The notes under the pieces: generated by a model
Seen by the model: only the letters and a program-made list of their open reading frames with translations
Database searches by the model: none
Told to the model about the DNA's origin: nothing
Assembly (NCBI GenBank): GCA_963839285.1
Contig: CAWIUN010000020.1
Span: forward strand, 868,001 to 932,000
From: DASSSQ01 sp963839285
GTDB lineage: Bacteria > Actinomycetota > Thermoleophilia > Gaiellales > Gaiellaceae
Length of the DNA: 64,000 nucleotides
Direction: 5' to 3'
Shown: positions 7,954 through 17,133 of the stretch, piece by piece
Numbering within the stretch: position 1 is the first letter of the stretch
Layout: each line of letters begins with the position of its first letter
Translations under genes and position numbers: made by a program

Positions 7954-8817
7954 CTAGTCGCGGTCGTGGAACCAGAAGAAGCCGACCGTGCCGGGGCCGG
8001 CGTGCGTGCCGACGACGGGCCCGAGCGTCGTCGCCAGCTCGACCGTCGCCTGCGGCCGGACGTGCTCGACCAGCTCGCTCAGCGCCCGCAGCCGCTCCGG
8101 CGCCGCCGCGTGCGCGATCCCGACCCGGAGGCTCGCGTCGTCCTCGGTCGCCGCCTCGAAGCGCTCGCGGAACTCCCGGAACGCCTTCTGGTTGCCGCGC
8201 ACGCGCTTGAGCGGCTCGATCTCGCCGTCGCGGAGGCCGAGGATCGGCTTGACGTTGAGCAGGTTGCCCGCGAAGGCGGCCGCCTTGCCGATCCGGCCGC
8301 CGCGCGCCAGCCACTCGAGCGTGTTGACGGTGAAGAGGAGCCCGTTCTCGCGCGTGTAGCGCTCGATCAGCGCGTCGACCTCCTCGTCGGTCGTGCCGCG
8401 CTCGAGCCGCCGCTCGATCGCGAGCGCGAGCAGCGCGATCGCCGCCGAGGCGGTGCGCGAGTCGAGCACCCGCACCCGGCCCGAGCCCTCGAGCTCCGCC
8501 GCCGCGCGGGCGCTCTCGTAGGTGCCGGAGAAGCTCGAGGCGATCTGCAGCGAGAGCACGCGCTCGTAGCCGGAGAGCTCCTCGTAGACCGCGAGGAAGT
8601 CGCCGGGCGTCGGCTGCGAGGTCGTCGGCAGCTCGCTCGCCGCCTGCAGCCGCTCGTAGAACTCGGCCGCGCCGAGGTCGACGTAGTCGCGGAAGCTCTC
8701 GTCGCCGAAGCGGACGTAGAGCGGGACGACCCGGAAGTTCGGGAAGCGCGCCGCCGCGTCGGGGAAGTCGGCGGTCGAGTCGAGCACGACGGCGGTGTTC
8801 TCGGCCGTCAGCTTCAC
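7954..8817 (-). CDS. fakB: DegV-family fatty-acid-binding protein (FakB type)
   Basis: DegV/FakB proteins hold a fatty acid so that the FakA kinase can phosphorylate its carboxyl group, feeding acyl-phosphate to phospholipid synthesis. The 287-residue product has the family opening VVLDSTADFP, the TSQPTPGDF loop (about 86-94), SSFSGTYESAR, the LARGGRIGKAAAF segment and a C-terminal GTHAGPGTVGFFW. The FakA-type partner lies two genes upstream, with a lone receiver gene in between. The start overlaps the receiver stop by 4 bp, so this is one operon. The symbol rests on this pairing. Confidence 0.92.
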   Translation of the reverse strand: MKLTAENTAVVLDSTADFPDAAARFPNFRVVPLYVRFGDESFRDYVDLGAAEFYERLQAASELPTTSQPTPGDFLAVYEELSGYERVLSLQIASSFSGTYESARAAAELEGSGRVRVLDSRTASAAIALLALAIERRLERGTTDEEVDALIERYTRENGLLFTVNTLEWLARGGRIGKAAAFAGNLLNVKPILGLRDGEIEPLKRVRGNQKAFREFRERFEAATEDDASLRVGIAHAAAPERLRALSELVEHVRPQATVELATTLGPVVGTHAGPGTVGFFWFHDRD

Positions 8818-9200
8818 TCGACCACCTCGCGGGCCGCCGCGTCGTGGATCGCGGCGATGATCCGGTCGAGGTCCTCGTCCTTGGTCAGGCAGGCGCGGGC
8901 GCCGGCCTCGTACAGCTCCTCGACCTCGCGCGACGACACGGACGCGGTCAGGCAGACGACGCTGACGCCCGGGCTGGCGCGGCGGATCTCGCGGGTCGCC
9001 TCGGCGCCGTTCAGGCCGGGCAGCCGGTAGTCCATCAGGACGACGTCGGGCTGCAGGGCGGCGACGATCCCCGCTGCGGCGGCGCCGTCGCCGACCGACG
9101 CGATCACCTCGACGTCCTCCCGCAGCGAGAGCAGGAGCTCGAGCGCCTCGCGGAACACGTGGTTGTCCTCGACGAGCACGAGTCGGATCGGCGCGACCAC
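8814..9200 (-). CDS. Stand-alone response-regulator receiver domain
   Basis: A 128-residue protein made of a single receiver: acidic pocket LVEDNH, phospho-acceptor D57 in VVLMDYRLPG, switch Thr in VCLTAS and the conserved Lys in ACLTKDED. No output domain follows; the protein ends a few residues after the last helix. The GTG start at 9200 is the best choice because the upstream sequence is the end of fakA. It lies between fakA and fakB with a 4-bp overlap to fakB. The receiver type is that of NarL/CheY-like proteins. Its kinase is not obvious; it might regulate the fatty-acid kinase by protein contact, which is inference from position. Confidence 0.88.
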   Translation of the reverse strand: MVAPIRLVLVEDNHVFREALELLLSLREDVEVIASVGDGAAAAGIVAALQPDVVLMDYRLPGLNGAEATREIRRASPGVSVVCLTASVSSREVEELYEAGARACLTKDEDLDRIIAAIHDAAAREVVE

Positions 9201-9217
9201 CGGGGGGACCGTACCCG

Positions 9218-10800
9218 CTACTCCGCCGAGACGAGCAGCGGGTAGTGCGGCTGGCCGCCCTCGTGCACCTCGAGCTCGACCTGCGGGTGCGCCTCGCCGA
9301 TCCGGGCGAGCAGGCCGTCGAGCGGCGGCTCCGCCTCCCCGGTCAGGAGCGTCAGCACCTCGCGCGGCTCCGCCAGGAGCCGCTCGATCACGGCGCCGCG
9401 CGACCTCGTCGAAGGAGTCGCCGCCTGCGACCGCCTCGCCGTCGGCGAGCCCGAGGAAGGCGCCGCGCCGCACGTCGAGGCCGTTCAGCCGGACGTCCCG
9501 GGAGGCGACGGTGACGGCGCCGGTCGCGACGGCCGAGAGCGCCTCGCGCATCGCCTCGGCGTTGTCGTCGCCGCCGGCCGTCGGGTCGAAGGCGACCATC
9601 GCCGCGAGGCCCGACTGCAGCGACACCGTCGGCAGCACCTGCACGGCCTTCGCGCTGTGCTCCGCCGCCTGCTCGGCGCTCATGATCACGTTCGAGTTGT
9701 TCGGGAGGACGATGACGCTGCCGGCGGCCGCGTCCTCGACCGCGGCGAGGATCTCCGCGGTCGCGGGGTTCATCGTCCGGCCGCCGTCGACGATCCGCGC
9801 CCCGAGGCTCTCGAACAGGCGCCGGTTGCCGTCGCCGGCGACGACGGCGACGACCTCGGTCGCGAACGGGTCGGACGGCGCGGGAACGGCGGCGCAGGAG
9901 CCGCGCCTCGCGCTGCTCGGTCTGCGCGTGCATGTTCGCGATCTCGACCCCCTCGACGGTGCCGGCTGCGACGCCGATCGAGAGCGCGCGGCCCGGGTCG
10001 TCGGTGTGCACGTGCACCTTCAGCGCGGTCGGGTCGCCGACGACGAGCAGCGAGTCGCCCAGCTGCTCGAGCTCCGTCTCGACCGCGTCGGCGTCGAGCC
10101 CCTCGCCCTCGATCACGAAGACCGTGCAGTAGCGGAAGCGGGAGAGCTCCTGGTGGATCGCCTCGACCGCGACCGCGTGGTCGTGGGCGGGCGCCTCCGG
10201 CAACGGCTCGCCGGCGACGGCCGCGGCGATCCCGCGCACGATCTCGACGAGCCCGGCCGCGCCCGCGTCGACGACGCCGGCCTCCCGGAGGACGTCGAGC
10301 AGCTCGGGCGTCCGGAGGACGCAGTCGTCGCCGCGCTCGACCAGGTGCCGGAGCAGCTCGACGGTCGGCTCCCCGCGCCGCGTCTCGGCCTCGTCGGCCA
10401 GCTCGCGGATCGCGGTCAGCATCGTCCCCTCGACCGGCTTGCGGACGGCGCGGTAGGCCGCGTCGGCCGCGCTCCGGACGGCGCCCGCCAGGTCGGCGCG
10501 CTCGCCGAGCGTGTCGGCGGCGCCGCGGACGATCTGCGAGAGGATGACGCCCGAGTTGCCGCGCGCGCCCATCAGCGCCGCGCGGGCGATCTCGTGCGCG
10601 AGCGCGGCGCGGTCGGGCGCGGTCGAGCCCTCGAGCGCCTCCGCGACCGCGCGCACGGTCAGCGTCAGGTTCGTGCCGGTGTCGCCGTCCGGCACCGGAT
10701 AGACGTTCAGGTCGTCGATCCGGCGGCGGTGCGCCTCCATCGCGGCGAGGGCCGCCCCGGCCAGGCGGCGCGCGAGCTCGAGGTCGCCCTCCGCGGTCAT
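9218..10800 (-). CDS. fakA: Fatty-acid kinase catalytic subunit (FakA/DAK type); two frameshifts
   Basis: FakA joins an N-terminal DhaL-type kinase domain to a central and C-terminal FakB-interacting region. The N-terminus shows LNVYPVPDGDTGTNLTLTV with metal-binding D38/D40, then ARGNSGVILSQIVRG. The later domain has VHVHTDDPGRAL, VLPNNSNVIMSAEQAAE and AFDPTAGGDDNAEAM, all typical. The frame breaks near 9893 and 9394; one CG restored at each gives 528 residues ending QPHYPLLVSAE. Normal length is about 530-560. It lies in the operon asp23-fakA-receiver-fakB. A PlsC-type acyltransferase is encoded at 33424, but no PlsX or PlsY is seen in the window. Confidence 0.9.
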
Positions 10801-11156
10801 CCGTCCGACCGCCGGGCGCTCTCGATGTGGACGTCGACGGCGGCGACCGGCATCCCGGTCAGCCGCTCGAGCTCGTAGGTCACCTGCGAGCGCAGCGTCG
10901 CCGCCACCTCGGCCAGGTTGAGGCCGTACTCGATCACGACGTGGAGGTCGATCCGGACGCGGCCGTCGTCCTGGGCGACCTCGACCGCCGAGGCGGCGCG
11001 CTCGCGGCCGAGGATCCGGCCGACGCGGCTCCGCGAGGCGAGCCCGACGACGCCGTAGCAGCGCGAGGCGGTGCGCGCGACCAGGTCGGCGACGGCGCCG
11101 GCCGAGATGGTGATCGTCCCGAGCTCGGACGGGATGGTCAGGTCGTCGTTTCTCAC
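10797..11156 (-). CDS. Asp23/Gls24 family envelope stress protein
   Basis: A 119-residue Asp23 (DUF322) protein, recognisable by GTITISAGAVADLVARTASR, the YGVVG motif and the amphipathic repeat VHVVIEYGLNLAEVAATLRS. In firmicutes, Asp23/YloU-type genes precede the FakA homologue (yloV), and the same order is seen here with a 4-bp overlap into fakA. It has no membrane segment of its own. Its role is probably envelope-associated scaffolding or stress response. Confidence 0.93.
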   Translation of the reverse strand: MRNDDLTIPSELGTITISAGAVADLVARTASRCYGVVGLASRSRVGRILGRERAASAVEVAQDDGRVRIDLHVVIEYGLNLAEVAATLRSQVTYELERLTGMPVAAVDVHIESARRSDG

Positions 11157-11248
11157 GGCCGTCCGTTAGACCCTACCGCCGCCGCGGACGGTTGCCGAGA
11201 CGGGCGGCCGCGGCCGCGAGACGCCGCCGCGCGGGCGCCGGACGGGAG

Positions 11249-11440
11249 CTAGACGGCCTTCTGGACCTTGCCGGACTTGAGGCAGCGCGTGCAGACGTAG
11301 GCGCGCGTCGGCGAGCCCGAGAGCAGGACGCGGATCCGCTGCAGGTTCGGGTTGAAGCGGCGCTTCGTCGCCACCATCGAGTGGCTCCGGTTGTTGCCGA
11401 ACCCCGGCTTCTTCCCGCAAATGGCGCAGACCCTGGACAT
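11249..11440 (-). CDS. rpmB: 50S ribosomal protein L28
   Basis: Reads MSRVCAICGKKPGFGNNRSH and carries on as a standard bacterial L28 with four cysteines (CAIC near the N-terminus, CTRC near 47), the zinc-binding form. The ATG at 11440 gives the expected 63-residue protein; an ATG four codons upstream at 11452 is also possible. It is encoded upstream of the asp23-fakA-fakB operon on the same strand, with a 92-bp gap, matching the rpmB-yloU-yloV-recG order of gram-positive bacteria. Confidence 0.96.
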   Translation of the reverse strand: MSRVCAICGKKPGFGNNRSHSMVATKRRFNPNLQRIRVLLSGSPTRAYVCTRCLKSGKVQKAV

Positions 11441-11575
11441 CCGGCGGCCCACTATAGCGGAGAGCCGCGCAGGCGCCGACGCGACCGCCGCGAGACAACC
11501 AGACGGTTACGTAGTTGTTGCCGAGGCCGACAGCGGCCGCGGGCCCGACGATCCGGCCGACACCCGAGGAGGTAG

Positions 11576-12253
11576 ATGGAGATGCGGAACGGCAAGGCTC
11601 TCTGGTGGGTCGTGCTGGCGGTCGGCGCGGCCCTCGTGATCGCGCCGCTCGCGATCGGGCTGCCCGGCAAGGCGGCGGCCGGCGAGCGGATGATCGGCGA
11701 CTTCCAGCCGATCATGCAGCCGGCGCAGGTGGAGAAGACGGCGAGCTTCTACTACGACGTCTTCGTCCCGCTCGGCAAGGTCGTGCCGGCGCTGAGCGCC
11801 GCGAACGTCGCCACGTTCAGCGGCTACGTCGACGGCTTCGACGGCATGAGCGGCGACGTCGGCAAGCTCGTGCCGATGCTCTCCGAGGCGCTCGGGATGA
11901 CTCCGGCGCAGGTGCAGGCGATGCTGACGACGCAGCTGCCGGCGATGTCCGCGCTGCTGCAGGGGCTGCCGCAGATGCAGCGGGACTTCCAGCAGCTGAT
12001 CGGCCTGATGCAGCAGAACGTCGGCATCTTCGCGGCCGTGCCCGCCGGGCTCGCGCACTACAAGCCGCTCGTCGACACGATGCAGGGGAACGTGCAGGAC
12101 TACGCGAGCATCGCGAGCCTGCCCGACTTCCGGCTCTTCACCTGGTTCTTCGTCGTCCCGGGCATCCTGCTGATCGTCGTCTCGGCGCTCGGGCTGGCCG
12201 GCGACCGGCTGCCGAAGCTGGCGCTGCACCGGCCGGGGCCGACCCCCGCCTAG
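11576..12253 (+). CDS. Membrane protein of unknown function with two terminal TM segments
   Basis: A 225-residue protein starting ATG at 11576 behind GGAGGTAG. One membrane segment lies at the N-terminus (about 9-30) and one at the C-terminus (about 187-210, WFFVVPGILLIVVSALGLAG). The extracytoplasmic middle (about 35-185) is Met/Gln-rich and helical, with QPIMQPAQVEKTASFYYDVF and repeated LPQMQ-like segments. This layout resembles uncharacterised actinobacterial membrane proteins. It stands alone between rpmB and ribH on the opposite strand, convergent with ribH. No function is proposed. The frame is intact, and base use is like its neighbours. Confidence 0.8.
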   Translation: MEMRNGKALWWVVLAVGAALVIAPLAIGLPGKAAAGERMIGDFQPIMQPAQVEKTASFYYDVFVPLGKVVPALSAANVATFSGYVDGFDGMSGDVGKLVPMLSEALGMTPAQVQAMLTTQLPAMSALLQGLPQMQRDFQQLIGLMQQNVGIFAAVPAGLAHYKPLVDTMQGNVQDYASIASLPDFRLFTWFFVVPGILLIVVSALGLAGDRLPKLALHRPGPTPA

Positions 12254-12282
12254 AGCGTCGCCGCTCGCGTGCGTGCGGGCCG

Positions 12283-13185
12283 CTAGCCGGTCCGCGCGCC
12301 CGCGCGCACCTGCGCGAAGACGTCGGCCATCTCGAGCGCCGTGCGCACGGCCTCGGCGCCCTTGTCGAGCCGCGCCTCGGCCTGGGCGAGCGTGTCGCAG
12401 GTGAGGACGCCGAACGCGACCGGGACGCCGGTCTCGATCGCGGCCAGCTGCAGCCCGCTCGCGGCCTCGCCCGCGACGTAGTCGAAGTGCGGCGTCTCGC
12501 CCCGGATCACGCAGCCGAGCGCGACGACGCAGGCGTAGCGGCGCGTCTTCGCGAGCGCCATCGCGCCGAGGGGCAGCTCGAAGGCGCCGGGGACGGGCAT
12601 GACCGTGATCGACTCCGAGGCGACACCGGCCTCCTCGAGCTCGGCGAGCGCCGCGGCGAGCAGCCGGTTCGTGACCTCGCCGTTGAAGCGGGCGACGACG
12701 ACCGCGACCCGGCGGTGGTGGCCGGTCGGGTAGCCCTCGACGACGTCGACCTCGCCGGGGATGTCGAGCTCGCCGGCCGCGTGCTCGGCGGCCGCCCGCT
12801 CGGCGGCCTCGGCCTCGTCCTCGGGCACGGCCTCCGCCTCGAGCTGCTCGTCCGGCGCGGGCGGGAGCTCCGGCTCGGGCTCCTCGTCCTCGTCCTCGTC
12901 GTCCTCGTCGTCGTCGGCCTGCTCGGGCTCGGCGGCCGCGATCGGCTCGCCGGTGTCCTGCTCGTCCTGCTCGTCCTGCACGGGCTGCTCGGCCTGCGCG
13001 TCCTCGGCGGGAAGCCGCTCGGCGAAGGGATCGTCGGCGAGCTCCTCGGCCGGCTCCCGGCGGAGCGACTCGTCGGCGCGCAGCTCCGAGTCGCGGCGGC
13101 GCGGCCAGGGATCCTCCTCCGGCGCGTCGCCGGTCCAGCGTGGAAGGTCGTCCGGGAGCCTGCTCTTCCCTTCGCGCTCGCTCAT
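12283..13185 (-). CDS. ribH: 6,7-dimethyl-8-ribityllumazine synthase with long acidic N-terminal extension
   Basis: Lumazine synthase makes the riboflavin precursor from 3,4-dihydroxybutanone phosphate and the ribityl pyrimidine. The last 150 residues are a complete enzyme: VVARFNGEVTNRLL, PVPGAFELPLGA, LGCVIRGETPHFDYVAGEAA with catalytic His at about 233, and FGVLTCDT. The first 150 residues are not part of the family: they are low-complexity, highly acidic (runs of Asp/Glu near 88-105) with many Pro, Ala and Gln, and look disordered. The ATG at 13185 overlaps the ribBA stop (ATGA). An internal start nearer 12740 is possible, but the long frame keeps a protein-like bias all the way, so I favour the long form. 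Confidence 0.9.
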   Translation of the reverse strand: MSEREGKSRLPDDLPRWTGDAPEEDPWPRRRDSELRADESLRREPAEELADDPFAERLPAEDAQAEQPVQDEQDEQDTGEPIAAAEPEQADDDEDDEDEDEEPEPELPPAPDEQLEAEAVPEDEAEAAERAAAEHAAGELDIPGEVDVVEGYPTGHHRRVAVVVARFNGEVTNRLLAAALAELEEAGVASESITVMPVPGAFELPLGAMALAKTRRYACVVALGCVIRGETPHFDYVAGEAASGLQLAAIETGVPVAFGVLTCDTLAQAEARLDKGAEAVRTALEMADVFAQVRAGARTG

Positions 13186-14442
13186 TCGCCCTCTCGCTCG
13201 AACTTGAGATCCTGGTGGTGCAGCCGGTGCCCGAGCTTATCCCGCTTGGTCGCCAGGTAGCGGCGGTTCTCGCTCCTGCGGCGGCACCTCGATCGGCACC
13301 TGCTCGGTCACCTTCAGCCCGTACGCCTCGAGGCCGGAGACCTTCTTCGGGTTGTTCGTCAGGAGGCGGATCGTCGAGAGGCCGAGGTCGGCGAGGATCT
13401 GGTTGCCGATCCCCCACTCCCGCTCGTCGGCGGCGAAGCCGAGCGCGAGGTTGGCGTCGACGGTGTCGAGGCCCTGCTCCTGCAGCTCGTAGGCCTTCAG
13501 CTTGTTCAGCAGCCCGATCCCGCGGCCCTCCTGCGCCATGTAGAGGAGGACGCCGCAGCCCTCGGCGGCGATCGCGGCGAGCGCGCGGTCGAGCTGCTCG
13601 CCGCAGTCGCAGCGGAGCGAGTGGAAGACGTCGCCGGTCAGGCACTCCGAGTGGACGCGGACGAGCACGTCGTCGGCGGCCGTGACGTCGCCGAGCACGA
13701 GCGCGACGTGGTGCTTGCCGGTCAGGGTCTCGCGGAAGGCGACCGCCTGGAAGTCGCCGTGCTCGGTCGGCAGCCGCACGGCGATCTCGCGGACGACGAG
13801 CTTCTCGGTGCGGCGCCGGTACTCGATCAGGTCGGCGACGGAGACCATCTTCAGCCCGTGCCGCCGGCAGTAGGGGACGAGGTCGTCGACGCGCGCCATC
13901 GTCCCGTCCTCGTTCATGATCTCGCAGACGACGCCCGCGGGGATCAGGCCCGCGAGCCGGGCGAGGTCGACGGAGGCCTCGGTCTGGCCGGAGCGGCGGA
14001 GGACGCCGCCGTCGCGGGCGCGCAACGGGAAGACGTGGCCCGGCTGGACGAGGTCGTGCGGCGTCGAGCCGGGGTCGATCGCGACCTGGATCGTGTGCGA
14101 GCGGTCGGCGGCCGAGATCCCGGTCGTGACGCCCTCGCGGGCCTCGATCGCGACCGTGAAGGCGGTGCCGAGCGGCGTCTCGTTGCGCTCCGCCATCGGC
14201 CGCAGGCCGAGCTCGTCGCAGCGCTCCTCGGTCAGGCAGAGGCAGATCAGCCCGCGGGCGTGGGTGGCCATGAAGTTGACGGCCTCCGGGGTCGCGAACT
14301 GCGCGGCGATCACGAGGTCGCCCTCGTTCTCGCGCGTCGGGTCGTCGACGACGACGACGAACTTGCCGTTGCGGATCTCCTCGATCGCCTCGTCGATCCT
14401 CGCGAAGGGCGTCGTCTGCTCGGTCGTCGTCACCGCCTCCAT
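13182..14442 (-). CDS. ribBA: Bifunctional DHBP synthase / GTP cyclohydrolase II; one frameshift
   Basis: The N-terminal RibB domain (about 1-210) makes 3,4-dihydroxybutanone phosphate: DDPTRENEGDLVIAA with acidic metal ligands, THARGLICLCL, and GHVFPLRARDGGVL. The C-terminal RibA domain opens the GTP ring: zinc cysteines C267, C278 and C280 in SECLTGDVFHSLRCDCGEQ, then QEGRGIGL and LTNNPKK. The frame breaks near 13270 in QERENRRYLATKRDK; CG restored in GAGCGCGAGAAC gives 420 residues ending at TGA 13182, overlapping the ribH ATG. It starts one base from ribE's stop, so ribE-ribBA-ribH is one unit. Confidence 0.95.
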
Positions 14443-14443
14443 G

Positions 14444-15045
14444 CTAGCCGCGGGCCCGGGCGGGCAAGAGCCGCTCGACGTACTTGGCGAGCACGTCGAC
14501 CTCGAGGTTGACGGGATCGCCCGGCTCGAGCGCGCCGAGCGTCGTCACGGCGAGCGTGTGCGGGATCAGCGCGACCGCGAAGCCCGCGTCGTCGAGCGCG
14601 GCGACGGTCAGCGAGCAGCCGTCGACCGCGACCGAGCCCTTCTCGACGCAGTAGCGGAGCAGCTCCGGCGGCGCGTCGAACCAGGTCGGCTCGCCCGCCG
14701 CGCGAGTCACCCGGCGAGCGGACCGAGCCGACCCCGTCGACGTGGCCCTGGACGACGTGGCCGCCGAGCGGCTCGCCCGCGCGCAGGGCGGGCTCGAGGT
14801 TGACGCGCGTCGCCCGGCGCGAGCCGTCCCAGCGAGCTGCGGTCGAGCGTCTCGGCGACGGCGTCGAAGGCGAGCCGCCCCGCGGAGACCTCGACGACGG
14901 TCAGGCAGACGCCGGCGACGGCGACCGAGTCGCCGACCGCGGCCTGCGCGGCCGTCTCGGGCGCCTCGACGACGAGGCGGACGCCGTCGGCGCCCCGGTC
15001 GACGGCGGCGACGCGGCCGAGCTCGCGGACGATCCCGGTGAACAC
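14444..15045 (-). CDS. ribE: Riboflavin synthase alpha subunit; two frameshifts
   Basis: Riboflavin synthase converts two lumazines into riboflavin. The protein begins MFTGIVRELG, the family hallmark, and has two lumazine-binding repeats, seen as SVAVAGVCLTVVE and again as SVAVDGCSLTVAALDD, plus GGHVVQGHVDG between them. Breaks lie near 14816 and 14714; one CG at each restores a continuous 201-residue reading, the normal size (about 200-215). The stop codon touches the ribBA start. ribD, the missing step of this pathway, is encoded 4 kb away at 19357. Confidence 0.94.
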
Positions 15046-15114
15046 ACAGGCAACCGTACGTGCTCGCGCACGGCCGGCGGGTGCCCGCCGTCGGCGGCGG
15101 GCACCCGCGGCTGC

Positions 15115-15953
15115 TTACGGCAGGTAGTAGTTCGGATTCGGCAGCTTGAACGTCTTGTCGGTGTAGCCGCCGAGCAGGTCGCTGTACTGGTCGCCGAAGT
15201 CGGCGACGATCTCGAAGCCGAGCGACTCGATGTGCGCCCGGGTCGCCGCCTTGTAGTGGATCGTCGTGCACGAGTGCCCGGCCGCGATCTCCACGGCGCA
15301 GGCCGCCTGCAGGTACGGCGGGTAGTCCGCGACGGCGGGCTTGGTGAAGAGGCCGTCCTCGCCGTTTCCGAGCGGCGTCGGCGCCGGATAGCCGGCGTCG
15401 ACGCCGATTCCGTCGGAGGTCAGGTTGCCGAGCGTCGCCGCCTCCTGCGTCGCTCCTCTCCCCGTCAGGTAGAAGACCGCGTACCCCTGCCCGTCGGCCT
15501 TCGTGACCATGTCGACCATGCCGGGCACGGCCGGGAACAGCTGGCCGAGCACGTAGACGGCGTTCGACGCCGGGGTGTAGGCCCAGTTGCTCGCGATCTC
15601 GTAGTTCCAGGTCGCGAGCGTCGTGTCGTCGACGTCGAGGACGATCGCCTTGCCGGGCACCTTCGCCCGTGCGGACAGCCACTGCGAGCCTTGCTGGGCG
15701 ACCGACATGGCCTCGCGGGCGTAATTGCTGGTCGGGGCGAAGATGCCCGTGCCCGCCGGATCGCCGTAGTAGTTCTTGATCTGCGAGCGGAGCACGTCGA
15801 TGTTCGTGATCTGATCCGCCTTGTTCGGCGTGAAGCTCGGGCTCGACGGCCCGTCGCCCGCGTAGGCGACCGTGCCGGCGCCGAGCGAGCGCCGACGACG
15901 GCGACGACGGCGGTGAGCCACGGCTTGCGCCACAGCCAACTGAGAGCGTGCAC
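15115..15953 (-). CDS. Secreted HAD-type acid phosphatase; two frameshifts
   Basis: A HAD-superfamily acid phosphatase of the class B/plant vegetative-storage type. The GTG start at 15953 follows GGGGAGG. An N-terminal hydrophobic segment (WLTAVVAVVGALALGAG once repaired) acts as signal or anchor, and the catalytic domain shows VLDVDDTTLATWNYE (DxDxT nucleophile motif) and FYLTGRG (motif II). It ends GGYTDKTFKLPNPNYYLP. The frame breaks twice within about ten bases near 15885; two CG re-insertions give 280 residues. It likely releases phosphate outside the cell. No phosphate-regulation site is seen upstream. Confidence 0.88.
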
Positions 15954-16039
15954 GAGAGAACCTCCCCTGATCCGATTGTGGTCGTGCGCCCTCCGCCCCG
16001 CTCATCGTAGCTCGGGGCCGCCGCGGAGAAACCGGCGGC

Positions 16040-17128
16040 TCAGAGCACGTCGAGCACCGGCATCCCGTCCCAGCCGTCGAGGCAGGCGCGGAGGACGAGG
16101 GCGGTGCCGAGCGCGCCCGTCCAGAGCGCATCGCCGGGATCGTCGCGCTCGACCTGCGCGGCGGCGTGGAGGGCGAAGGCCCGCGCGCGCTCGAGCCAGA
16201 GCGGCTCGCCCGTGCGGCGGTGCAATGCGAGGAAGGCGCAGGCGTTGCCCGCGGTGCCGTGGCAGAGGCCGGGACCCTTCCGGAGCGGGCCGGCGCGCCA
16301 GACGAGCTCGCCCGCCGCTTCGAGCAGGGCGTCGGTGCACCCGTCGCGCGGGAGCGTCCAGAGGCTCGTGACGAGGCCCGGCGCGCCGTGGCACCACTGG
16401 ACGCGGATCTGCTGCTCGGCGGCCCAGAACGGGTCGGCGGAGGTCTCCCAGTTGGCGAGCCCGTCCTGCCGGAGCGCGAGGGCGGCCGCGGTCTCCGCGG
16501 CCCCGCGCTCGACCTCGGCGCGGCGCTCGTCGCCGAGCAGCGCCGCGCCGCGCAGCAGCGAGCGGACGTTCGAGGCGAAGCCGTGGCCGGCGCCGATGCT
16601 GCGGACGAGCCGTCCCTTCCTGTACTGGATCCAGAGCCGGCACCCTCGTTCCGGGTCGGGCCGCCACTGGTCGATGACGTAGTCGGCGCACTCGAGCCAG
16701 AGCTCGCGCCAGCGCTCCTCACCGGTCGCCTCGTACAGGTGGAGCGCCGCGAGCATCGTCCCCGGGGCGCCTTCGAAGAGCTCGTGGCCCGGGTTCCGGA
16801 CGTTGGCGCGCACGAGGTCGTGGAGGCAGTCGGCCTGCGCGGGCGCCGGCTCGAGCCGCCAGGAGACGAGACGGACGCCCACCTCCCCGGACATCAGCCC
16901 CGGGCCGGCTCCCGCCGCCGGCTCGAGCCCGGCCTCGCCGCGGCCGTGACCGAGCCGATCGAGGGCCCAGAGCGTGCCGGCCGCGCCGCTCCAGAGCGAC
17001 CGATCCTCGCCCGGGGCGAAGCGACCGGCCGCCCGCCTCGCGATCCCGTCGATCGCGGCGCGCGCCCGCTGCTCGTCCCACTCCGCCTCGACGAGCGGCT
17101 CGTGCGCGGCCGGATCGTAGAGCTGCAC
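16040..17128 (-). CDS. LanC-like protein (LANC/LANCL fold), orphan
   Basis: A 362-residue all-helical LanC-like protein. Diagnostic motifs are LWSGAAGTLWAL (45-56), FEGAPGTMLAAL (118-129), GHGFASNVRSLL (181-192), QWCHGAPGL (244-252) and GLCHGTAGNACA (287-298). C246, C289 and H290 are the expected zinc ligands. LanC enzymes add cysteine thiols to dehydroamino acids in lanthipeptides, while LANCL proteins add glutathione to dehydroamino acids in damaged kinases. No LanB/LanM-type dehydratase or precursor peptide is visible nearby, so a lanthipeptide role is not supported here. It lies between the acid phosphatase and the EamA transporter, on the same strand as both, 6 bp after the transporter stop. 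Confidence 0.85.
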   Translation of the reverse strand: MQLYDPAAHEPLVEAEWDEQRARAAIDGIARRAAGRFAPGEDRSLWSGAAGTLWALDRLGHGRGEAGLEPAAGAGPGLMSGEVGVRLVSWRLEPAPAQADCLHDLVRANVRNPGHELFEGAPGTMLAALHLYEATGEERWRELWLECADYVIDQWRPDPERGCRLWIQYRKGRLVRSIGAGHGFASNVRSLLRGAALLGDERRAEVERGAAETAAALALRQDGLANWETSADPFWAAEQQIRVQWCHGAPGLVTSLWTLPRDGCTDALLEAAGELVWRAGPLRKGPGLCHGTAGNACAFLALHRRTGEPLWLERARAFALHAAAQVERDDPGDALWTGALGTALVLRACLDGWDGMPVLDVL

Positions 17129-17133
17129 GCGCG

